DNA of 64,000 nucleotides, from NCBI GenBank assembly GCA_958510875.1, contig CAUEHT010000001.1, positions 186,001-250,000 on the forward strand, given 5' to 3'. Shown piece after piece: positions 30,498-43,488 of the stretch. Each line of letters begins with the position of its first letter. Position 1 is the stretch's first letter. The position numbers and the translations under genes are program-made. The notes under the pieces were generated by a model that did not search any database, had not been told where the DNA came from, and was given only the letters and a program-made list of their open reading frames with translations. Origin of the DNA: Endomychus coccineus. Taxonomy: Eukaryota > Arthropoda > Insecta > Coleoptera > Endomychidae.

Positions 30498-31400
30498 TGC
30501 CACGCAGGTCTTCAGCGAGATATCTACCCTGCGCGAGTCTTCAATGGAATGTGAGGGTGTTTGTATATAATGATATCGGTCGCGGTGCATAGGCTGCCCC
30601 ACAGATCTTCAATAAGGGATCATAACATCTAACATGTGGTAGTTACAAAAATACTGCTTCTCATAATAGTGATATTATGAATTATCTGCGTTTGCGGAAA
30701 TAACTATTAAATCATCTAAGAATATGTTTTTTATGCTTGATTAGTACTAGCGAGTACAATATTCGTTATAATATTATGAGTATGCATCATTGAGGGTGGA
30801 GAGATAGCTCACTTTCAACAGCTTGTGACGTCATCATCGTTCACGAACTATGATGGGCTGATGAGGAATAAAATGTGAATAATCATAATGATTGTAATAC
30901 ATTCATGCACATGTTTTATCGCATGATTCAACACATGCTTCAACATTCAGACACGTGCTTCAGTATTCAGACACGTACTTCAATATTCAGACACGTGATT
31001 CAGCATTCAGACACGTGTTTCAGACACGTGCTTCAGTTTTCAGACACGTGATTCAGCATTCATACACGTGCTTCAATATTCAGACACGTGATTCAACATT
31101 CAGACACGTGCTTCAGTATTCAGACACGTGATTCAGCATTCAGACACGTGCTTCAATATTCAGACACGTGATTCCTTCGCGAGCACGACTCTTACAAACT
31201 TCACATACATACAGACAGTTACGTAAAAGTTATAATGATAAACACATTTTTATTTTCGCGGGTTTAATCAATTTCGGTGGAAACATATATGCAAGGAGTT
31301 TTATGGAGATCAAGTCCGTTTCCCAACCACCTAAGAGGTAGAACTTATGGCTCGCTGCTTTTTTGATAAAGTGGAAAGCGTCCCCAGGCCTACAAACCAC
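30498..31400. repeat. Left TIR of Y, inner part beyond X
   Basis: Continues the TIR of Y after the X insertion. 30498-30815 mirrors about 46345-46666, and 31170-31400 mirrors about 44885-45150. About 1 kb present in the right TIR (45260-46340) is missing here. A CRE-type motif lies at 30826-30833. Confidence 0.8.
30935..31170. promoter_or_regulatory. CACGTG (E-box) array of Y
   Basis: About thirteen copies of a 19-20 bp unit containing TTCAGACACGTG. The spacing is regular and most copies keep the full palindrome. It is the same unit as in X at 26400-26622. It sits at the inner end of the left TIR, beside the 3' end of PolB. Confidence 0.75.
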
Positions 31401-31711
31401 GTGTGAGATGTATGAGAAATGAAATATCGATATTTATTATATCATTTATTTTGAAAAAAGCACATTTTCATTTTGGGAGTATGATATTGAGAAGTCAATC
31501 TTGCAGATTATCAACATGCTGGGCTGCATACATATATTTTCCTCCATCGTATATGGAACGTCAACCAATCACAAATCTGTACTTGTCCTTCATATAAGCT
31601 GCTTACAACAGTTGTATAATTATGTTAATTGTACTTCAAAACTAATCGGGATTGAGAAATCCCTATGATATAATATTGCAACTATATGTTAATATATTCA
31701 ACCAACAATCC
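31401..31711. other. Spacer of Y between TIR and PolB
   Basis: AT-rich, no gene supported. A 64-codon plus-strand ORF at 31403-31597 has no recognisable motif and no counterpart in the other TIR. Confidence 0.4.
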
Positions 31712-32670
31712 TTAATCTATCTCCATCATCATATTTGAGAGTGTATAATGCCCCCACGGAAGCGTAGCAAAAGTTCCTGGTATCAAGTATCGTTTATCGT
31801 CGTTGGGAGATAGGGCAATTTTCTCCTGGCTTACAGAGAACACTTTATGTTTTTCCGCCTTAATCAGATTTTGAGTGACTGATACTTCTTTCCACTTTTC
31901 GAGGCACTCGATGTAGTCATCAAAATCGATTGTGTTTTTGACGACGGAAAATTTCACTCCCTTAGCTTTTTTTACTACCCCATAGTTTCGTATTATATCC
32001 GCAATTTCAGACTCTTCATACTCGGCTGCTTCAAGATCTTGAAGCGTCCTAGTGATATCATCCTCCGTGGTTAAAACCCTTATTGCATATAATTTGGATC
32101 GTAGGCCTATAAAATCAGTCATAGGAGTTCCCCCGTTTTCATCCTTCATCTTTCCTAATACTTTCTTATTAACGAGGGGGATATCATAGATGTTATCAGG
32201 CTGGTAGTCGCTGGTGTCAAAGTATTGATGACAGTCGCGCTTCATTATATCATAAGGGTCTTTTCCCAACTCATATATGAGAGAGTCTGTATTATACAAC
32301 ACTGAACAACTTTCTCCAAACGCCTGAATCATGTATCCATAATGGAAGTCATAGATGCTCGTCTTAGCCAAGTCTAAAATTGACATGCCCACATATATCG
32401 GCTTATTCAACCATACTTCCAGCTTGTTTAGTTCAACAGCCACCAAATTCTCGTTGAAGATGGTGCAACTCTTGAACTCGGGCTTAGAAATATATGATTC
32501 AGCGCCATACCGCCCACCCCACTCGGTAAGTAGGCGAACGTTCACTCTATTGCGAATATTTTCCATTCTTACCGAACACTGCATTATTCATTAATTTGAA
32601 TAAGTTCTTCTCAAACTCATTTTTCGCAGCCTTTCGGAGATTAGTGTTGAGATCTATGTATGCTTTAAGC
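31712..32670 (-). pseudogene. Protein-primed PolB of Y, C-terminal part
   Basis: The PolB of Polintons replicates the element DNA from a protein primer. This part begins at the hAT insertion (TSD 32663-32670). It reads through a motif-B-like NNAVFGK near 32580, then shifts frame and continues from 32584 to the stop at 31712. The palm motif C region reads YNTDSLIYE, where the family has DTDS: the first catalytic Asp appears as Asn (residue 98 of the 32584 ORF). The segment KPIYVGMSILDLAKTSIYDF is typical of Polinton PolB. With a frameshift, a probable catalytic change and a 6.8-kb insertion, it is inactive. Confidence 0.85.
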
Positions 32671-35138
32671 CAGGGCTTCTTAAACTGTGGGTCGCGACCC
32701 CCGACTACTGAAAGGGGGTCGCAAAGATCGGATACTTTTCAATCATTATAAATAAAATTTTAAAATTAGTATACACACTACGTACAAATATAAATACAAA
32801 TAAAAATCATACAAAATACTATTGTAGTTTTATTATAACTATTTTTTGAAAAAAAGTGGCAATGCAAAACTGTTATGTAGGGCCTATAAATGAAAATATG
32901 GAAGTAGCATTTAAAATAATAAATACAACGCGCTCCTCGATTTTCAACTGAACGTTCGACATTGATGTCTGGCCGCCGGCGTCAGTGTTTGCAAGATAAC
33001 TTAGTGATTATAAGTACCCAGACGCCGCGTCGCCTTACAGCTTACACATACAATACGGAAGCATAATCAAGCTAGGCTAGGCGAATCGGCATATTATTTT
33101 TATAAAAGAATAATAAAAAAAATTAAATGAAAGCTTCTTTTTCGGCGTCCTTGTGATACGGTGCCTTTGTGCGCTGCACACTTTGAACACGCCATGCGTC
33201 GGGGTTGATCTGATCGTAATTTGTTGTCATTGCATTGGTAAAGAGTCGAGTGTAGTTATTTTTCTGTTTGTACTTCAGTTTGGACTCAGCTTTGTCTTCG
33301 TAGTGACATGTGTGTATTTACTGTGTAATTTTCAGTTGGTGTTTTTAATTATTACGTTAAAGTTCAACTACATTTTGTTTAATTATTTATTATTATTTAA
33401 CCATCATGGATAAATGACTAATTAAAATTCCAACTAATAAGTCTGCCACGCCGTCACAACCAAGTTGCAGTGCTTCAAATCCGACTTCTAGCAAAACAAA
33501 AAAAAAGAAAATATGACGAATCATATTTGCAGTATGGCTTCACATGCTCTTCTCACAACAATGAAGAACAACCAGTGTGCTTAATTTGCAAAGAAGTTTT
33601 GGCTGCAGAAAGCATGAAACCGTCAAAACTGCAACGACATTTGAATACTAAACATGCAACGTTATCAAAAGAGGCCAATAGAATATTTTGAGCGTCTTTT
33701 GCAAACATCAAATAAAGAAAAGAACACTTTGGAGAAGTATGTTACTTTGAATGATAAATATCTATTGGCATCGTATGAAGTTTCGTATTTGATAGCAAAA
33801 ACGAAAAAGCCTTTTACTATTGGAGAGCAACTTTTACTACCTGCAGCTATAAGAATGTCTGAAATTGTTCATGGAAAACAGTATGCTGCTGAAATTAGTA
33901 AAATTCCATTATCAAATGACACTGTGTCCAAAAGAATTTCAGACATTAGCAATGATCAATTTCAACAGCTTCTTATGAGGCTTAAAGACAGCTCAAAGTT
34001 TGCAATACAACTGGACGAGTCAACAGACATTTCAAAAATGGCACAGTTGTTACTTTTTGTAAGATATATTTATGAGGGAAGCATTCATGAAGATATACTG
34101 TTTTGTCGTCCTCTGGAAGGTCATACTCGTGGAAAAGATATATATAAAAAAGTAAATGAGTTTTTTGAAAAAGAAGGATTAAATTGGAAAAATTGTGTTG
34201 GTGTGTGCACGGACGGTGCTGCAGCAATGACCGGACAAGATCTTGGTTTTACAGCATTTGTTAAAGCTGGAAATGATCATATTACATTTACACATTGTAT
34301 GATTCACCGAGAGGCACTTGTTGTTAAAAAAATTGCACCAGAATTAAAACACTGTGTTTTTTGATGCAGTCAAAATCATTAACTTTATTAAAAGTCGAGC
34401 ACTTAATAGTCGATTGTTTAAAAATTTGTGCATTGATATGGATTCGGATTATACAAGTTTATTGCTACATGCTGAAGTTAGGTGGCTATCAAGAGGTCGA
34501 AGTTTGAAACGATTATTAACTTTAAAAGATGAAGTTCTTATATTTCTAACAGAGCAAAATTCTAATTTGGCCGATTATTTTCACGATAATTTATGGCTTC
34601 TCAAGCTATGCTATTTGGCAGATATTTTTGATAAAATCAATGATATGAATTTATCAATGCAGGGAGTCTGCGTTAATATGTTTATGTTAAAAAATAAACT
34701 TGAGGCCTTTGTTAAAAAAATTCTTATATGGAAGAACAGAGTGGAAAGTGGATCGCTCGAAATGTTTCCATTTACTGACGAGTATATAATTAGTAACAAT
34801 ATTTCAAAAAAAGATACTCCTATAACAAAAATTATAGTTAATCATTTGAAGGATATGGAAGTTTACATGCATAGGTATTTTCCCAATGATATCGATACAC
34901 AACAATGGATTTGCAATCCATTTTCAATTGAAATGGAAGAAATTAATTTTTTAAACTTAAAAGCACAAGAAGAATTTGCCGAATTAACAAGTGATACTAC
35001 CTTGCGACTCAGATTTTCTCAAGTGCCTGTGCATGAATTTTGGATAGAAATCAAATCAGAATACCCCCTACTATCGGAAATGGCAATGAACAAATTACTG
35101 CCATTTTGTACAACATATTTATGTGAATCAGCCTTTTC
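32435..35138. repeat. Segmental duplication, copy 1
   Basis: This 2704-bp block recurs at 36232-38935, a constant offset of 3797. It includes 236 bp of PolB plus the first 2468 bp of the hAT. The two copies were seen to differ at one base (33414 versus 37211: TGA against TGG in codon four of the transposase). The breakpoints show no TSD. Confidence 0.92.
33406..35138 (+). pseudogene. hAT-2 transposase, truncated copy
   Basis: A ZBED5-like hAT transposase. The ATG at 33406 is followed by TGA at codon four. The BED-type finger (CLICKEVLAAE, then HLNTKH) lies in a second frame at 33470-33691. The core with IQLDESTDIS and GVCTDGAAAMTG lies in a third at 33654-34364. The rest is at 34354-35138. 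The frame breaks are at A-runs near 33500, 33670 and 34358. The copy ends at CESAFS, before most of the hATC dimerisation region. Confidence 0.88.
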
Positions 35139-36231
35139 GTACGTGACACTTGCTTGCTTAGAACAACGTTGTCAGGTCAATCATAGAACATTGTTTTATA
35201 ATCGTGTCTATGTTACAGATACGTCGGTCTAGTTCAGCTTCAAATGAATTAACAACACCGAGACATACAGCTTGGTCACACACAGCTCACGGGATTTTAG
35301 AAATAATTTCGTATTATTTCAATGAGCTTAATTTAAATTACACATATCGCTAGGGAAATTTCAAACCGAATCATTGGAGTACATGTTTTTTACATTATTA
35401 AAAGCAAATGGGGTGCAACTAAGGACTCAGTTCAGATCTGTCAACCCCGTTTAACCCCTTCAGACCTGCCGTACATCCACTTTGAAAATTTTTACTAAAA
35501 CTTATGAAGACAGTCACCTTACTGTATATAGGTACCCATGCATATATTTTCTATGAAATAAAGGAATCAGCAACTCCATCTAACCCATTATTAGAAGTTA
35601 TTTTCAAAACCGTTTGGTGTTCCAACCTCAATCTACAATTTCAGATACGTGGCAAGTGCCAATTTATTAGCTATTTTTTCAATGTCGGCGTGATATTTGA
35701 TGGAAAAAAAGTATGTAGAACTATATCAAAACATGATCGAGTAGTAGTTCCGAATAATATTCGAGGCGATTTGAGTATTTTCTTGGTCAATATATCATTA
35801 GATTTGTACAAACCCAATTTGTCCCAATGTAACATTGGACCTCTTCAAGAAATTTCTTCTGATAGGGTAGACCATATTCCACAGTTTGACGACGAAAAAG
35901 CGGCAATAAGATGTAAAAACGCTGGATGCACGTTTTTTGTGATAAGTGTGACGTTCAAATCTAACTCTTGAAAAATGTAGAAATTGTTTTATATAATTCT
36001 ATAGAACATTACCTTGTAAATAGAATATTGGTAGTTTTCCTGTTAGTTAGAAATATTTGTTTCAAACGCAATAATAGTAGAATTTTTTTCATCCCTTACC
36101 ATATGTACATCTACATGTAGAAACCGAAAAAAATTTTAAAAATGAAGGAAAAAAATTAAAATTTGCATAAATGTTCTAGAAGGAAGTTTCAATCGATGAA
36201 ACAATTAATGAAACATGTTTCTACCTAGAAG
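35139..36231. other. Filler DNA between duplicated hAT-2 copies
   Basis: 1093 bp with no counterpart elsewhere in the window. A plus-strand ORF at 35504-35971 (155 codons from ATG) has two Cys pairs near its end (CKNAGCTFF) but no recognised domain. No terminal repeats or TSDs were seen at the joints. It could be donor DNA copied during break repair or a sign of misassembly. Confidence 0.5.
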
Positions 36232-38935
36232 AACAGCCACCAAATTCTCGTTGAAGATGGTGCAACTCTTGAACTCGGGCTTAGAAATATATGATTCAGC
36301 GCCATACCGCCCACCCCACTCGGTAAGTAGGCGAACGTTCACTCTATTGCGAATATTTTCCATTCTTACCGAACACTGCATTATTCATTAATTTGAATAA
36401 GTTCTTCTCAAACTCATTTTTCGCAGCCTTTCGGAGATTAGTGTTGAGATCTATGTATGCTTTAAGCCAGGGCTTCTTAAACTGTGGGTCGCGACCCCCG
36501 ACTACTGAAAGGGGGTCGCAAAGATCGGATACTTTTCAATCATTATAAATAAAATTTTAAAATTAGTATACACACTACGTACAAATATAAATACAAATAA
36601 AAATCATACAAAATACTATTGTAGTTTTATTATAACTATTTTTTGAAAAAAAGTGGCAATGCAAAACTGTTATGTAGGGCCTATAAATGAAAATATGGAA
36701 GTAGCATTTAAAATAATAAATACAACGCGCTCCTCGATTTTCAACTGAACGTTCGACATTGATGTCTGGCCGCCGGCGTCAGTGTTTGCAAGATAACTTA
36801 GTGATTATAAGTACCCAGACGCCGCGTCGCCTTACAGCTTACACATACAATACGGAAGCATAATCAAGCTAGGCTAGGCGAATCGGCATATTATTTTTAT
36901 AAAAGAATAATAAAAAAAATTAAATGAAAGCTTCTTTTTCGGCGTCCTTGTGATACGGTGCCTTTGTGCGCTGCACACTTTGAACACGCCATGCGTCGGG
37001 GTTGATCTGATCGTAATTTGTTGTCATTGCATTGGTAAAGAGTCGAGTGTAGTTATTTTTCTGTTTGTACTTCAGTTTGGACTCAGCTTTGTCTTCGTAG
37101 TGACATGTGTGTATTTACTGTGTAATTTTCAGTTGGTGTTTTTAATTATTACGTTAAAGTTCAACTACATTTTGTTTAATTATTTATTATTATTTAACCA
37201 TCATGGATAAATGGCTAATTAAAATTCCAACTAATAAGTCTGCCACGCCGTCACAACCAAGTTGCAGTGCTTCAAATCCGACTTCTAGCAAAACAAAAAA
37301 AAAGAAAATATGACGAATCATATTTGCAGTATGGCTTCACATGCTCTTCTCACAACAATGAAGAACAACCAGTGTGCTTAATTTGCAAAGAAGTTTTGGC
37401 TGCAGAAAGCATGAAACCGTCAAAACTGCAACGACATTTGAATACTAAACATGCAACGTTATCAAAAGAGGCCAATAGAATATTTTGAGCGTCTTTTGCA
37501 AACATCAAATAAAGAAAAGAACACTTTGGAGAAGTATGTTACTTTGAATGATAAATATCTATTGGCATCGTATGAAGTTTCGTATTTGATAGCAAAAACG
37601 AAAAAGCCTTTTACTATTGGAGAGCAACTTTTACTACCTGCAGCTATAAGAATGTCTGAAATTGTTCATGGAAAACAGTATGCTGCTGAAATTAGTAAAA
37701 TTCCATTATCAAATGACACTGTGTCCAAAAGAATTTCAGACATTAGCAATGATCAATTTCAACAGCTTCTTATGAGGCTTAAAGACAGCTCAAAGTTTGC
37801 AATACAACTGGACGAGTCAACAGACATTTCAAAAATGGCACAGTTGTTACTTTTTGTAAGATATATTTATGAGGGAAGCATTCATGAAGATATACTGTTT
37901 TGTCGTCCTCTGGAAGGTCATACTCGTGGAAAAGATATATATAAAAAAGTAAATGAGTTTTTTGAAAAAGAAGGATTAAATTGGAAAAATTGTGTTGGTG
38001 TGTGCACGGACGGTGCTGCAGCAATGACCGGACAAGATCTTGGTTTTACAGCATTTGTTAAAGCTGGAAATGATCATATTACATTTACACATTGTATGAT
38101 TCACCGAGAGGCACTTGTTGTTAAAAAAATTGCACCAGAATTAAAACACTGTGTTTTTTGATGCAGTCAAAATCATTAACTTTATTAAAAGTCGAGCACT
38201 TAATAGTCGATTGTTTAAAAATTTGTGCATTGATATGGATTCGGATTATACAAGTTTATTGCTACATGCTGAAGTTAGGTGGCTATCAAGAGGTCGAAGT
38301 TTGAAACGATTATTAACTTTAAAAGATGAAGTTCTTATATTTCTAACAGAGCAAAATTCTAATTTGGCCGATTATTTTCACGATAATTTATGGCTTCTCA
38401 AGCTATGCTATTTGGCAGATATTTTTGATAAAATCAATGATATGAATTTATCAATGCAGGGAGTCTGCGTTAATATGTTTATGTTAAAAAATAAACTTGA
38501 GGCCTTTGTTAAAAAAATTCTTATATGGAAGAACAGAGTGGAAAGTGGATCGCTCGAAATGTTTCCATTTACTGACGAGTATATAATTAGTAACAATATT
38601 TCAAAAAAAGATACTCCTATAACAAAAATTATAGTTAATCATTTGAAGGATATGGAAGTTTACATGCATAGGTATTTTCCCAATGATATCGATACACAAC
38701 AATGGATTTGCAATCCATTTTCAATTGAAATGGAAGAAATTAATTTTTTAAACTTAAAAGCACAAGAAGAATTTGCCGAATTAACAAGTGATACTACCTT
38801 GCGACTCAGATTTTCTCAAGTGCCTGTGCATGAATTTTGGATAGAAATCAAATCAGAATACCCCCTACTATCGGAAATGGCAATGAACAAATTACTGCCA
38901 TTTTGTACAACATATTTATGTGAATCAGCCTTTTC
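36232..38935. repeat. Segmental duplication, copy 2
   Basis: The partner of 32435-35138. The first 236 bases repeat PolB-coding DNA that is out of place here, and the rest is the first part of the complete hAT-2 copy. Only one base difference was noticed. Confidence 0.92.
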
Positions 38936-39071
38936 CATATTAACTTACATAAAATCAAAATACCGTTCAACTTTAATAAACGTTGAAAATTTATTACGAT
39001 CTGCACTAACTCAAATTGAGCCTAGATTTAATTATTTGTGTAAAAATAAACAATCACATCCGTCACATTAA
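37203..39071 (+). pseudogene. hAT-2 transposase, full-length decayed copy
   Basis: Starts at ATG 37203 with MDKWLIK, the usual beginning of this hAT group, since codon four is Trp here. The same three frame breaks as in the truncated copy follow, at about 37300, 37465 and 38155, so the duplication happened after the gene had decayed. The C-terminal block (CESAFSILTYIKSKYRSTL, then ENLLRSALTQIEP) is the hATC dimerisation region and ends at TAA 39069-39071. The BED finger, the RNase H-like core with DESTD and CTDGAAAMTG, and the hATC region are all recognisable. It is not translatable as one protein. Confidence 0.9.
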
Positions 39072-39470
39072 TATTGTTTGATGTTAATAATATGTTTTTA
39101 TTAAAAAAATTGTTACAAAAGTTTATTTTTTCTATTGAATATATAGATATAGTTTTATGTTTTCTTACAAAAAAATTGTTACAAAAGTTTATTTTTTCTA
39201 TTGAATAAATATATATATAGTTTTATGTCATTCTATTTATTGTGTTTTATTACGACCGATATCCCGTCAACGTTTCCAATTATATATATGTGAAATGAAT
39301 GGGTACGTATTCTTTAATCCTTATTTTATTTACATTGTAAAATAGTGAGATTTTACATCTACATCTACGGTTAATATATATTTCATTATATGGAGGAGGG
39401 GGTCGTTTAAAATTTCCTAAGCTTGAAGGGGGTCGCTATATAAAAAAGTTTAGGAAGCCCTGCTTTAAGC

Positions 39471-42405
39471 CATGGAGCTTGCTTAAATTTCAAGGCACGA
39501 TGAATTTTAGTTAGGATCAAACCGTTTGCTAGCGCTTGCTTGAGACTGCGATAATGGATCACATACTTCTCCTTAGGGTGAAGCGTTGCCATCAATTTCG
39601 ATGGTGCATTTGATGAAGCGGGGGTGTTACCCGTTTGAGGATCGATATGTAGGGGGCAGAAAGGTAAATATTCATGTTGGTCATGCAGATGTTTAGGGTA
39701 CTCCAAATCGACTTCTAAAATATATCCTACATCAGAATCATCTGGAACTGTAGTAACATCAATATTTGTATCGCACCATTCAAATCCGCCATATGGGAGA
39801 GTTGACTCATGGCCCAACCATACTGGTTATTGACCTCATAATACATCAAATAAGAATCAGCTTTCGATGGATTAGAATCCGGCATATATTTATTGTTGGC
39901 GTGCGCTCTACGCTTAGAACAAACTTGACTGAGTCCACCTCTAATCCCTTTCTCAACGAATGGAAATATATCGAGATCTGTGAGAAGCTCTAATTCTTGT
40001 TTCGTATGTTCCAGCATCGCATCCCAAGTAAAGCCGGACAGTGTAAAGTAGTGCGCAGGATCCAGATTGTATGTTTGATGACAGCTATTCCTGAATTGCT
40101 CGAAAACATCGGCTAGTAGCATTATGTCGGTCTTCATATACAATTCGACATATTGCCCCAAGTTTCGGCATTCGAATTTATCCCATATATGCTGGGCTCG
40201 CTGGTAGAGTCTTCGGGGGCATGGTTTATCTTCCAATTTATTGTAGAAAGCATCAATAGGCGGTGAAAAAGATTCTGAGAATCTATCGAATGAGTCAACA
40301 TAATCATATGCCATTACCCCCTTCTTTGTTAGAAGCTTAACTTGTTCATCGCCAAGTTCTTCAAACTGGCATTTTAAATTTGGGTAATCGCGCAAGTATG
40401 ATGTCAATTTATCGAGGGAGGAACCCACAAACCTGAACGAGTCAATGAATCTGAGTTGAATGGGGGCATCATCGACTCGCTTAGTAAAACTAATATGTTT
40501 CTCCTTGGTTATCGGGAGTAGGTTGATTTTACCCTCCATTCGCGAGGCTATATCTTCGATGATAAAGTTGGCATCGTAATTGCTTAGATTATGAAAAACT
40601 ACAGGAACAACATGCGTGTCCTGATAGTTAATGTTGCAGCCTTCATGTGCGGCCCCTCGATAATTTTTCAGCGGCAGTAGGTGATTATGATCTCGAACTT
40701 TCTTATCAGTTTCTGAGAATGGCTCTTCACAAATGTGACAACAGCTCGCCCTTCTGAATGCAATTCCATCATCTTGCGTCATATCGATGTCATATGGACA
40801 CCAGAAAACTACCCAAATCTTCTGCGAGAGTCTTCATCTGATCTGCGAACGAACTCATACAATCCTCGCCGCGATAGGCCCGATAGAAGGATAGGGAATC
40901 TTCATATGAACATTTCATGTAATATCCGATAGCCGCAGGGATATGCTTTCCAGATCTGCGTATACCACAAATGGAGCTAGCACTTCATTCTTAAAATTTT
41001 TGAATTTTAGGATATTCTTTCCAACTGCAGGCATCTTAACCTTACAACTATTCAGCTTCTCACAGTCTTCAGTATGTTTACCTAACTTCTCCTCAGAGCG
41101 GAAGTAATGGAGGCATCGTTCGCAAAAGAATTTTTTGTGAGCTTTTTACTCAGCTGCGAAGAAAGCAAGCGTGATGGATCTTTGATCCATACGTAATGGA
41201 AACGGATTAGGGTCGTATTATCGCTATCTTCTTCTTCCTTCCCAAAGTAACGATCTTGAATAAGTAGAAGGTTAACATGTCTACCCCTCTTCTCCTTCGT
41301 GAGGTAGGTAGGTAATGTAACGAATGACTTTCCACTTTTATTTAAGATGTATACGTTGATGGAGACTTCATTCTGCTTCTCAAAGTTGGGGATCTGGCGC
41401 ATTGTCATCGGAAATTGAATCCCTTTCAATTTTAATACTTCCTTGTAGTGAGGATACGAACTAACTCTATCTGAAAGTGGGTTAGTAGTAGGATGTAACC
41501 CAGCTGTTACTGCCCATGCGAAACATGTATCACCATTAGTTTTCACATTGATGCAAGCCTCTTTACGCTTGATCTGGGTAGGTAAATCGATATAAGAAGA
41601 TCCTAGCTGAGGTGTAAACTTGTTGATATTCACCCCCAAATTGATAATATTCGTCAACGCCCACCCGCTGTCTCTTTCTTGGAACTCTTCTAATTGGGTC
41701 AATATCGGCTTCATAATCTTATCCTCAAACCAACTATCCAAGCAGGGGTCTCGAAAGATTGGAGAATTGGAGGTTGTAAAGTACTTGAATTCTGTCTCTT
41801 TCTTGGAACTCTTCTAATTGGGTCAATATCGGCTTCATAATCTTATCCTCAAACCAACTATCCAAGCAGGGGTTTCGAAAGATTGGAGAATTGGAGGTTG
41901 TAAAGTACTTGAATTCAGTTGTTATCTGCGCCGCTTTGACGAGTTGGAATTCTCCAGAGAATACTGAATTAACCTTAATTGACTCGTCATTCTTGAGGGC
42001 ATTCTTAATACGTCGCTTGAAGAGGGCCTTACAGTCCCCTAGAAACGCTTTGAGATCCTTATGCTTCAAGTTTGGAAAGATCCCAGTACGGATTCGGCTG
42101 TTGAATGCAGACATGGAATCAGTCCAATGAACTCGATCCCACGCTGTTTCTTTTCTCGAATCCACACCAGAACCCCTCTTCTGCTCAGATTTTATCTGAA
42201 CTCGCAGCGTCTTCAGAGCTCCCAATGCTGATAGCAGCTGCTGCTTCTCTCCAATAGTTTTCGCCGATTTTAAGGCTTTATGAATTCTCCGTATCCCTAA
42301 AGAGCTTTTCCGCAATCCCTCGGCAGCCACTGCTCCATCATGGTGTGGTGTTAGAAGTCCGAGTAGAGCCGCGATATGCTTCACCAAATCAGCGAAAATG
42401 GACAT
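39471..42405 (-). pseudogene. Protein-primed PolB of Y, N-terminal and central part
   Basis: Starts at ATG 42405. The N-terminal region includes SVFSGEFQLV and the WFEDKIMKPIL, LEEFQERDSGWALT segment. ACINVKTNGDTCFAWAV and a CxxC...H...C cluster near 41100 follow, then the exonuclease I position VYADLE near 40960. Next come the CCHICEEPF...VRDHNH zinc motif near 40740 and FHNLSNYDANFIIEDI near 40590. Downstream is the thumb-side stretch HYRSLKQALANGLILTKIHR, up to the hAT at 39470. Breaks: a 124-bp tandem duplication at 41668-41915, stop or frame changes at about 40900-40785, and a shift near 39800. The gene is dead in this copy. Confidence 0.85.
41668..41915. repeat. 124-bp tandem duplication inside PolB
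   Basis: TCTCTTTCTTGGAACTCTTC and the following sequence occur at 41671 and again at 41795. The unit is 124 bp, which is not a multiple of three, so it shifts the PolB frame. The copies differ at one base (GGGTCTC against GGGTTTC), so the event looks recent. Confidence 0.9.
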
Positions 42406-42554
42406 CTTGATCTGCTGTAGAATTGAAAATTAGTAAACGTTATCGTTTGAAAAATGGATAGAGATCTTCTCCAACTACTTATTGAGGGGCTAATAAAACT
42501 CGGCTGATATCTACCTAAAGAAATTATATGGAATCCGGTTTTCTGTTAAGATCC

Positions 42555-43060
42555 CTGGTAACTTAGGAAACAGCAGGATGATATTATTGTACCTAAAAAA
42601 AATTTTTTTTTGCTTTCGAAATCGCTCCTTTATATAAACTCTCGAACGATATGTACCGGTGACTTATAAGGTTGTATGTTGCCGAATAATTACCTGTATG
42701 CAGCAGGATGATATTAATGTATCTAATTTTTACTCTTGAAATCGCTCCTTTATATAAACTCTCGAACGATATGTACCGGTGACTTATAAGATTGTATGTT
42801 GCTGTATAATTACCTATATGCAGCAAAATGATATTATTGTATCTAATTTTTTGCTCTTGAAATCGCCCCTTTATATAAACTCTCGAACGATATGTACCGG
42901 TGACTTATAAGGTTGTATGTTGCTGTATAATTACCTATGCAGCAGGATGATATTAATGTATCTATTTTTTTTGCTCTTGAAATCGCTCTTTTATATAAAC
43001 TCTCGAACGATATGTACCGGCGACTTATAAAGTTGTATGTTGCTGTATAATCACCCGTAT
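42555..43060. repeat. Minisatellite upstream of PolB in Y
   Basis: Four units of about 122-124 bp, each with TATATAAACTCTCGAACGAT, GTACCGGTGACTTATAAGG and CAGCAGGATGATATTA. The sequence TATATAAACTC resembles a TATA box and recurs in each unit, upstream of the PolB ATG on the minus strand. Repeated promoter units are possible but unproven. Confidence 0.85.
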
Positions 43061-43488
43061 GACTTAAACTGAGATTATGAGTATATTACACGCTGGTATA
43101 TTACTTCATCGACGACCGAATATTGAACTTTTTTTTTTTTTAATTTGTTTATATCAGCCCATACGCATTGTTTTTACATGTATAAACTATGTAGTCACTT
43201 ATTCTACACCTACGGATATGTGATATAAAACAGCTGCATCCTCCCCTTTTTTTCATCTGATTCTGATAAAGCCATATTCATACGCTTCATTTTCCAGCGG
43301 TTATTATACAGAGGAGAGATATATTCTATCAAGACACGATAATTCACCCGAAACCCTCTCAGGAGAAGATGATGAAGAGGAAACAAACATTGAACAGATG
43401 AATCAGCAGGTGGTTTGAGTATACATAATAGAGCGATCAATAGAGGTATCAGTTATTAATCAGTTGCCGTAGCGAACAGACGCTAAAC

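Larger units (their letters stand above)
32671..39462 (+). mobile_element. hAT element (hAT-2) in PolB of Y, rearranged
   Basis: Ends CAGGGCTTCTTAAACT and AGTTTAGGAAGCCCTG with the 8-bp TSD CTTTAAGC at 32663-32670 and 39463-39470. The outer span is 6792 bp. The original insertion was shorter: 36468-39462 is one full copy (2995 bp), and 32671-35138 is a truncated extra copy produced by a later duplication that also carries PolB sequence. Both ends have GGGGGTCGC-type subterminal repeats. Confidence 0.9.

Noticed and set aside
39407..39470. PolB reading extended past TSD into hAT-2
   Set aside because: The last codons of the 39407-39817 ORF come from the hAT end, not from PolB.
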